IMG/VR virus record: IMGVR_UViG_3300025325_000140
Span: 1 to 23,503 of that record
From: a virus
Reading direction: 5' to 3' (one strand)
Length of the DNA stretch: 23,503 bases
Part shown: piece after piece, positions 1-7,700 of the stretch
Position numbering within the stretch: the stretch's first letter is position 1
Layout of the letters: each line of letters opens with the position of its first letter
Notes under the pieces: generated by a model
Databases searched by the model: none
The model's input: only the letters and a program-made list of their open reading frames with translations
Told to the model about the DNA's origin: nothing
Made by a program: the position numbers and the translations under genes

Positions 1-109
1 TAACATAATCATCTTCAAGTTTTTGTTTGATTTCAGTTACTTCTCCCCTAATATAGGAAATGTCTTTTGCCATTTCGGCCAATTGTACTTCGGGTGATTT
101 CTTTACCAT
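1..109 (-). CDS. Small coiled-coil protein, XhlA/holin-accessory-like (3' end outside window)
   Basis: Thirty-six codons are visible from an ATG at 109 down to the window edge, beginning MVKKSPEVQLAEMAKDISYI. The visible part is charged and has heptad-like spacing of hydrophobic residues (L10, M13, I17, I20, V24, I27, L31), as expected for a short coiled coil. Small phage proteins of the XhlA type start with such a helix and end in one transmembrane segment that helps lysis; that end is outside the window, so the family is inferred. The ATG lies 4 nt after the U-tract of the terminator at 114-144, so expression from the upstream promoter would require readthrough. No Shine-Dalgarno sequence is visible. 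The reading frame is clear; the function is uncertain. Confidence 0.6.
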   Translation of the reverse strand, partial: MVKKSPEVQLAEMAKDISYIRGEVTEIKQKLEDDYV

Positions 110-113
110 AATT

Positions 114-144
114 AAAAAATGCCAGCATCAAAATGGTGCTGGCA
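114..144 (-). terminator. Intrinsic terminator/attenuator of leader element 1
   Basis: On the minus strand an 8-bp stem TGCCAGCA/TGCTGGCA (arms at 144-137 and 127-120) with a 9-nt loop is followed by six T (119-114). This is a textbook Rho-independent terminator. It follows the gene ending at 198 but also lies between a candidate promoter (165-194) and the start at 109. It could therefore end the upstream operon, attenuate the downstream gene, or both. Its left arm shares TGCC (144-141) with the neighbouring AGCAC hairpin, so the two stems cannot form together. Confidence 0.8.
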
Positions 145-153
145 GTGCTTGCC
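141..153 (-). promoter_or_regulatory. AGCAC-loop hairpin, leader element 1
   Basis: The minus strand reads GGCA-AGCAC-TGCC: a 4-bp stem with an AGCAC pentaloop. The same loop on a differently sequenced but equally paired stem occurs at 11166-11178 and 18569-18581, each time between a TTGACA box and an intrinsic terminator. Directly 5' is ATGCTTA, loosely like a boxA sequence. I interpret it as a structured RNA element of a leader; its ligand or partner is unknown. Confidence 0.55.
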
Positions 154-164
154 TAAGCATTTTA

Positions 165-194
165 ATGGAATCAAACCAGCAGCCATTTTGTCAA
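165..194 (-). promoter_or_regulatory. Candidate sigma70-type promoter for leader element 1
   Basis: On the minus strand TTGACA (194-189), an 18-nt spacer and TTCCAT (170-165). The -35 box is perfect but the -10 is weak (3 of 6). Support comes from comparison: four other intergenic sites have TTGACA, TGGT or TAGT ten nt later, and a T-N4-T hexamer after 18 nt. Here the spacer carries TGGTTTG, giving an extended -10 TG. The -35 starts 3 nt after the stop codon of the gene at 198-1067. Confidence 0.45.
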
Positions 195-197
195 CCC

Positions 198-1067
198 TTA
201 ATATCGAGTTACAAAGTTAGTTCCTCTTTCTTTCATCAATTCATCTAATATCGCGGCATATTCGTTCATTACACTTGCAAGATTAGACGCATAAACATCT
301 CCTGCGTTAGGATTTCTTTTTGAAACAGGTCCTGCATACTTGTTTGAGTACCACTTCAGGTCTTCTCCCTGTCTGAAGGGTTCATAAATCATTGAGTTAT
401 GAACTTGTCCTGGGTCAAATCCCGCTTCAGCAGTTCTTCCTCCAATTGCCGAAATAAAATCAATTATTGCCTGGTCTATGTCCTTGGGATTATAAGTTGG
501 AACAAAAACTCCCCAGCCGAGGGCTTGTTTTGGTTTATTTACCAATTCTGGTTGCTCTTCAAAGTCTCGCAATCCCCGCGACTCCAAATGAGACTGTGCT
601 ACGGTCAAAAATGGATACTTTTCATAAATTGGATATTTCATTTGTTCTTCTATTATTTTGGCTGCATATTTTGAAATGGGAGCTCCTTTTGAGCCTTTTT
701 CAAGTGCTTTTATAAGCTCTTCTCTTGTTGGATTGCCAGGGACTGGTGTAGGAGTCGGAATTCTGGTTGGAACGGCCGTAGGGGCTGCTGTAGGAAGCCT
801 GGTGGGCACTACTGAGGGCGTAGGGGAAGAAAGTGGCCGACCATAGTAATCATAACCAAATTTCTTCTCTAATGCCCCCCTAACGTCTCTTGGTTTATTT
901 GCCCATTCGTTTGCTCTATCAAGGGCTCCAACAATCTTAGTTTCAACTGTTTTGGGAATTGTCTTCAGAAAAGGAACAAAAGACTGGGCCTGAGTCGCAA
1001 TGTTTTGCGGGGAATAATTACTTAAAGTCTTTATGTTTTTTAGTGCTTGTTGAAATGCTGATTCCAT
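198..1067 (-). CDS. Virion-associated protein with probable C-terminal muralytic (glucosaminidase/lysozyme-like) domain
   Basis: A 289-residue protein. Residues 1-75 are helical. Residues 81-113 form a Pro/Thr/Val linker with repeated PTP and VPT units. The C-terminal domain (about 120-289) has a lysozyme-superfamily look: FLTVAQSHLESRG around residues 153-165, with Glu162 where the catalytic acid would sit, followed by GWGVF (184-188) and the helix FISAIGGR (204-211). That resembles phage hydrolases that open peptidoglycan locally. It is last in the block with the 2707-residue protein, so a role in cell-wall passage during DNA ejection is plausible. I start at ATG 1067, 1 nt after the upstream stop (TAATATG). 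An in-frame ATG at 1157 would overlap the previous gene by 89 nt and add an atypical Arg/Gln/His-rich leader. The enzyme class is an inference. Confidence 0.7.
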   Translation of the reverse strand: MESAFQQALKNIKTLSNYSPQNIATQAQSFVPFLKTIPKTVETKIVGALDRANEWANKPRDVRGALEKKFGYDYYGRPLSSPTPSVVPTRLPTAAPTAVPTRIPTPTPVPGNPTREELIKALEKGSKGAPISKYAAKIIEEQMKYPIYEKYPFLTVAQSHLESRGLRDFEEQPELVNKPKQALGWGVFVPTYNPKDIDQAIIDFISAIGGRTAEAGFDPGQVHNSMIYEPFRQGEDLKWYSNKYAGPVSKRNPNAGDVYASNLASVMNEYAAILDELMKERGTNFVTRY

Positions 1068-1068
1068 A

Positions 1069-1770
1069 TTAGTAAATTGTTGCTCCCTGAACATTTGGAG
1101 TTTGCGGTCTGATTGTTGATGTGGTTGCAGTCTGTGGTGACGGTAACCTGTATGCACTAGCTTCGTACCCTGACGTTAATGGTGCCCTGCCCAACCCACC
1201 GAGTGCCCCAAAGGCTGCCTGTCGTTCTCCTCGCAATAGTTGAGAAAGAAATCTTTGTGCCATTTCTTTTTGAAGCTTTTCCGTATTCTCAAGAAAAGTT
1301 CGGTAGCCACCTGGCCCTGCAGATGTTCCTCCTCCTCCAGCTGGAGACGGACCATAGAATTTGGTACTAGCAGGAGGTAATAGCGCGGGAGCACCAATAC
1401 CAGGAGTTGTGGGCATTCGTGGAGCCAGAATTTTGTTCACATAATTAGCTAATGCAAAAGCTCGATTGGCGGCCGTTCCCATTTGGTTGGCAGGAATGGC
1501 CATATGAAGAAGCAAGTCTCTTAACGTATTTAACGTTCCACCATTTACAACCCCAGCGCTTGCCTCTTTCCTTTGTGCTGCCTGAATTTTTTTAGAAGGA
1601 GTTGAAATTTTTTCTTGTCCTGTTGTTCTTAACATAAGCCCACCAGGAAGTGTGGCCACTGAATAGTCTCGTATTTGACTTTGGGGAACAGGGGCCCTGC
1701 TGATTTTCAAATTAATCAACTTATTAAAAGTTTCCCTTGCTTGTTCTATTGCGCTTTTTATTTGTGCCAT
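1069..1770 (-). CDS. Hypothetical virion-associated protein (ejection-module)
   Basis: A 233-residue protein I do not recognise. The N-terminus MAQIKSAIEQARETF is helical and resembles the start of the preceding giant protein (MATFKSALEEALGF), suggesting a shared docking helix. A central helical part (about 75-120) is followed by a Pro/Gly/Ala-rich flexible stretch with a GGGG run near residue 145, a second helical part (about 158-200) and a Gln/Thr/Pro-rich tail. There is no signal peptide or clear membrane span. It is coupled to both neighbours by 1-nt gaps (TAATATG). The GGAAG at the end of the giant gene may serve as a weak Shine-Dalgarno. A structural or ejection role is inferred from position only. 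Confidence 0.75.
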   Translation of the reverse strand: MAQIKSAIEQARETFNKLINLKISRAPVPQSQIRDYSVATLPGGLMLRTTGQEKISTPSKKIQAAQRKEASAGVVNGGTLNTLRDLLLHMAIPANQMGTAANRAFALANYVNKILAPRMPTTPGIGAPALLPPASTKFYGPSPAGGGGTSAGPGGYRTFLENTEKLQKEMAQRFLSQLLRGERQAAFGALGGLGRAPLTSGYEASAYRLPSPQTATTSTIRPQTPNVQGATIY

Positions 1771-1771
1771 A

Positions 1772-4700
1772 TTATCTTCCTAATTGACTGATTGTCATCG
1801 GCATGGTTGCCTTTGGTAATGCTATTTCTGACAAACTTGGTAATTTCAAACTCGCTCCATATCTATTTGGGATAACAGACGCAGGTATATCGGGAATACC
1901 AGTTGTCAACGCCCTTAATTTCAAAGGAGCAATATCGCTGACCCCAAGTTTAATTCGAGCTTGTTTTGCCTGCTCCAAACTCGGTATCTTAAGACTTATC
2001 TGTTTTTCATAAGGAGCAAATCCACCGTAACCTTCGGTAGGAGAAAGCCCCAGCTCTGCCCGAGCCATTTCGGTTTTCGCAGCAGTTGCTTCGAAGTATG
2101 CCTTTACATCAGGGTTTGCATTTACATATCGGCTTCTTGCCCCAGTTCCTTTTGGAAGAGTATTAAAGTAATCTAACTTTGCTTGTAAATCTGGATTCGG
2201 TTCAAGAAAGTTTTGGTTGGTCATGTGGCTATTTACCTCTTCGACTGTCCACCCTCCTCCTTCTGTTTCGTTTAAGATTTTAGCAATTTGTACTGAATCA
2301 TAAGTTCCATGCAAGAATAGTTTCTGAACGCTTTCCATTCTCTTCTGGGCATTTTCTCCCTGTGCCTTGTCTTCAAAAACACCAAGACGAATCATTTCTT
2401 GTTGCCACTGCTTGGTTTTATCCCAATACTCAGGAAGCCAATCCATGCGCTTGTCTCTTTCTACCTTATATTGTGGGTCTCCAGGATAAAATGTTTTTAG
2501 CAACAAAACGCCGAACTGCTGGTCTGGCGTCAATGTATAGAAGGGGGCAATGGGGGTTCCTTGTTCCTGCGCAGATTTGATTGCAGCTTCTGTTTCCGCT
2601 CGAACAATATCAGGATGTGCAAGTCTATCTAATGCATTAGCCATTGCGCTTCTTTTGTCATAAACAACTAACCCGTCGTCTTCGTCAAAGAAATATCCAC
2701 CCTGTTTATGTAATTTGTCCCAAATTGCCTGGTCTTCAGAAGAAAGAGTTCCCCGAACTTCCTTCAAATTCTCATAGAAATATCGGGACTGCAAAGATTT
2801 GCTTTCATAAAACCTTGTTGGGGCTTCGAGGGCTTCAAGCATATTTTGATAGTCTGGTCTCTTTTTATATTCGACTCCCCAAACATTCGCATTTGTAGAA
2901 TGAAACAGCGCTTCTATCCACGGATGATTATACTGAAGGGCAATATATATAGCAGATTTCTTACGTCTTACTTCTGGCGTATCGTCATCTGCAAAAATTT
3001 TTCTGCCGAAATAATCGCTATTTGTAGCAGCATCAAATACAGGGCGAATCATGAAAGAAAGAAGATTTTTTCCCGTCTCAGCCATCTCTTGTGTGTCCCA
3101 TTGTCTGGCCGCATCTAAGAAACCAAGTCCATATCGAACGACTGTTCCTGTAGATGGGAACAGAGGTATACCAAGAGTGTATCCATCATTTAATGGAATC
3201 AAAAGCTTGTCCTTTGTTTCTGGAGGATTTTCTTTCAACCTTCTTCCTGTTAACGCATAGTTAAGCATATTGTAGGCTGCCAGTACAAAGATACTTCCTA
3301 ACATTAGATTAAAGTTAGTTCTATTTTCCAGTGACAAAGGATTATTCAACCTAATTTTTCCCCCCTCAACCCTAACGGGCAAGGTTGACGTTAAGGTATT
3401 TAACCACGACCTCACCATTGTCTCCCTGTAGTGGGGAGCAAAGAAAAATGTTGTTAAAACGTCATTCATTACCTTACTTCTTAGCGCTCTGTCTTTGGTG
3501 TCTACAATTCCATAAAACTTTTTAACAGCATCCGCCGCGACATCTGCTGCCTGTGTAGAAGTATATCCTTTATGAAGTGCAGCCTTTTCAATCTCATTAA
3601 ACATGCTTATTTGAACCAGTGGCATGAACTTTCTGAAGGTTGCATCAAAGATTGCCTTTTGCCATGTTCCCCTGAATCCTTTCCCAACAAACTTGTTTTT
3701 GAAGGAAGGGTTCATTAGGTCTTCAAGAGTATAAGTGTGTCGAAGCGGAATATTTCTTGCCACCATCTTCTTGATTTGGCCAAGGTTATTCTTAAAGAAT
3801 TTAGTTGATTGTCCTGGAATTAATGGACGCAAAGTGCTCCCGACCAGTGAAGTCATTCTTTTTATTGAATAAAGGGGAGAGGTTAATAATCCACCAATAT
3901 TTGCAACGGTTTCTCGATAAAGTTGCCCGAATGTCCACGCATTAAGTGGTGTGTATGGAATACCCCCAGAAAGACCCAGGTCCTGCATGGCACTTGAAAC
4001 TTGAGCAATTGCGCTCATGCCTTTTTCAAATGCCCCCGTTGGTTCTTGTGGAGAAAATACTTTATTTAGTGTGGCCGCAATAGTTTTGGGAGCATAATAG
4101 TCTCCTGCAACCATTCTTTTGTCCCCAGTTGTGGTATCAACTGAATATGCTCTTCTTATTCCTGGGGCGACAACGGGCATGTATCCTGGTAACTTTCTTG
4201 CTTGTGGATAAGGAACCAAAAGTCCAGTTTCTCGCATTGATTTGAAAGCTTCAATGTTTGCTATGGTTTGATATAGTTTTCCAGCGTACTGGGCTATGAT
4301 TGGGGCAGGATGAGTGAACTTTGGTTTAAGCCCCATTGCAATACCCTCTTCATAAGTTGGAATAATTCTTTCGTTTGCAAATCGGAACTTAGTCTTCCAT
4401 TGTCGATAGGCGCTTGCCACGTCCTCCATCTTTCCCTCCCAAATGTGGGTGATGTAGTTTTCAAGATAACCAATATCAATTTCAGGAGTATCTTTTGCCA
4501 CTTGATAAAGTTGGTCAAAAAGCACCTTTATTCTTTGAACATGCTCGTTAATTACTGGGTCTTCTGAACCACCAGCCTCGACCGCACGGATTACATCCAT
4601 CCCTTTTTCTTCTGGAATATCAAGGAGTTGTTCTGCTAATTCAGTTGCAGTTATTTGAGCTACGTCGTGTTGGCCAATCATCCAAGACAAAATCGTGTTA

Positions 4701-7700
4701 AATTTGTCTTTATCGTTTCTGGACGTCAAGTCTGCAGGAAGACCTTCGACTTTTGCTTTATTTCTGAAATCTGTCTGTGTTTCCTTTTGTGCCTCTTCAG
4801 TAAATCCTTCTGGCCCTTCAGGGGGGGCAGGCGGAGGCGCATTTCGAGGTGGTTCCGCAGGTGGTACTGCTGGTGGGGGCGCCACCGCCTCTCCCTGAAT
4901 CAGCCTAGTCTCTCGGTTTTTTTCTAATGCCTGCATTGCCAACTCCTCATTTGTTGGCGCAGGTTTCTCTACCGCAATTGTTTCAGTTTGTAGTCCTTTA
5001 ATTTCTTTATCAATTCCCTTGACTAAATTGGCCAATTCTTTCTTCAGGGTCGTAAGCTCTTTTTTATACATCAACTTCCCAAACCTCTTTGTGTAGAAAT
5101 CGTAATTTCGAGAGGCATCCTCGATGTCGCCAATTTGTTTTACAAACTCGGCTCTTACATCATTAAGGTGATTAATTCGTTCCATTGCCTCTGGAGCAAT
5201 TCTTTCAATTGTCTCTGGGGCAACTGGTTGATATCCTCGATACTTTGCCAGAGCTTCCATACCCAGCTCTTCCTCGGTCATTTCGGTTGGAGTTTTGAAC
5301 ATATCGACATGGAATCCTCTGAATTTTCTTAGGTTTCTCATTGCCAACCAGAAATCTTCCGTGTTTTCGATGCTTTCTTCAATTTTGGGGGCCTTCTTTT
5401 CTACACGGAACGCCTCAACCGCCTTTTTGTCTTTGTCAGTTATTTTAGTCTCCCACCATGAAATTCCTTGCTCATCCTCTACTTCTTTTAGGTCTGGTCT
5501 AAGTTTTCTTAAAAACTTAGGATATTCTTCTTGGTATCGGTCATAAATCGTTTGTTGTTCTTCGGTCAAATTTGCCGCATCAAAATCTTCAACCATTCCC
5601 TTTGACAATTGTTCCGTGTACGCATCTGGGCGAAGAACAATAATCTCGTCCCCCACGGCATAGTAGCTTTGTCCTGTGTCATCAGACCACTTCTGTGCAA
5701 ACGCAAGGGGGGTAGGATATTCTTTTCTTAGGTCTTCATCAATTACCTCACGTAGTTTTTCTTCCAAATCTTGACGATTATTTTTGATATAGGTAACTGG
5801 GTTTTCTCGATATTTAGTCATTTCGCCGACAGGAAGAACTGAATTAATCATTCGACTTAAATCCATATCAACTACGCTATCTGCGCTAAGATGGTCGAAT
5901 TCATATACAATCCTGTCCTGAAAACCATTTTCTATTTCCTCGTCAACAGCAGTCTCCCAGTTAAATTCATTATCGATTTCATAAGAAGATACGGCAGTTA
6001 CTGTGTCACCAAAATCTTCAAGAACTGTCCAGTCTTCTCCCCCATACTCAAAAGTATCTCCTGGAACTGCATCCTGTGGCACAACTCCACTACCGACATA
6101 TCCTTCAATCCGCGAAATCGTTTCCCCTGTTGGAATTTGAATTTTGTCTTTTCCGTCCGTGGCTGCTTTTGCAATTTCTTCCTTGAAAATTCTTTCAAAC
6201 CACACGTTCCTGTACGGCCGTATTAACTTCTCCATCGTAACCCCCTCTGCGGGAGGGTCGGGAAGTAAACTAATAACTTTTTGATAGAATTTATTTCTCT
6301 CTTGAAGTTCGGGGATATATTCCTCTCTTTTGGCAATATTTTCTTCATCCATCCTAATATAAGTTTGGTATTCTTCTCTCTTCTCCTGCGTTAAAGTTTT
6401 GTCTTCAAGATTTCTTTTAAAAACCTCAAGTTCTTTTTGCCAGTCCGCTATTTGCCCCTCTGAGTAAGTAATTCTTCTTTCTCCCTCGTCAATGTATCCT
6501 TGGATTTTTCCCGCATGCCTTTTGTCCAAAAAAGTTTCCTTCACAATATCTTTGGTTCGTTTAGTTGCATTTTTTATTCCTTCAATTGAATCAAGCTCAG
6601 AAGAGGTAACCAATTCGTAAAAACGATTTAATGACTCAGGAGAAACAAACTGTCGTTCAAAATCCTCTGTAGGAATCTGGAAAAGGTCGGACTGAATTTC
6701 AATTAATCGTCTGGTTCCGCCAGTTTTTGCTCCATATGGATGCAAGTCGTCAGTAAATTCACTCATGTCATCCATGTCCTCCACCCGCACATGGGCAAAG
6801 TAATTGGGGAAATTTCTGAAGTGTCGTCCCATCTCTGTTGGGAAGGGAGACGAATAAATTCTTTCTCGGTAATCATAGACGCCACCCCGTACTTCGTCAG
6901 GAAGAACAATATTCTCCCAGCTGGTTTCTGTTCCAGCCTCAAGTGGAAGCAAGTTTCGTCTATATTCTTTTGCAAATTCGGCAACATTAACTTTGCCGTC
7001 TACTGCTAAGCGATTAGCAATATTTCTTGCCAAATCTCTTTCCGCCTGTTTCAACCCGCCCCTGTTGGTTAGATTCTCAATATGTTGAACGGAAGTCACT
7101 CCTTCTTCTCCGCCCTTAACTTCGTTTATCAATGACTGGATTATTTTAGAGGTAAGGTTGGGTTGATGAACTCCCATTACAGATACCCCTGGGGCATCCC
7201 TGTAAGAAAGAGCAAACTGTCCAGACCGAACACCCCTTGCTCTTTTCTTTGCAAGCATCTCTTGATAAATTGTCTGAACCTGGTTCCTCTTTCCAATTAA
7301 TCCTTTTAGGTTGTTCCATAGCCAATCAAAGAATTGCTGAATTTTTCCAGCCACTCCAGTTTGCTTGTTCTGCATCCAGGTCGCAAAGTTTTCTGCAAGA
7401 GCTTCCTCTCCCGCCTTGTCTTCTTTTATTGACAGCTCCTCCTTTATTTGTTTCAGGGCGTCCTGATGAAGCTTTTCATCCGCAAACATGTCTACATACG
7501 CATGGAATGCCTCATGATAGACGGTTTGGTCTTGAACTTTTCCGTCTTGTTCTACTGCTTGAATAAGAGCTGAAGTATATTTTCCTGCTGCAATTTCTCC
7601 TGTTGAAGTCACAATTGTGCCAGGGTCATTTGCCATAAAGGCAATTTCACCTTCGTCAAAAAATTGACCAAGAGTATTTAAAACCTCTGAAGTTTCAAGG

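Noticed and set aside
658-846. Gly/Val-rich plus-strand ORF resembling a membrane peptide
   Set aside because: It is the antisense image of the Pro/Thr linker codons of the gene at 198-1067.
198-1157. Longer start for the muralytic-like gene at ATG 1157
   Set aside because: It adds 30 Arg/Gln/His-rich residues that overlap the end of the upstream gene; ATG 1067 fits the TAATATG junction used throughout.
4800-4890. GC-rich repeat-like tract as a DNA repeat
   Set aside because: It is the codon image of the Pro-rich linker in the giant protein.
5891-6226. Plus-strand ORF of 111 codons inside the giant gene, and all other plus-strand ORFs
   Set aside because: They are antisense to genes with clear protein features, are Ser/Phe/Leu/Cys-rich as expected for shadows, and lie wholly or largely within minus-strand genes.
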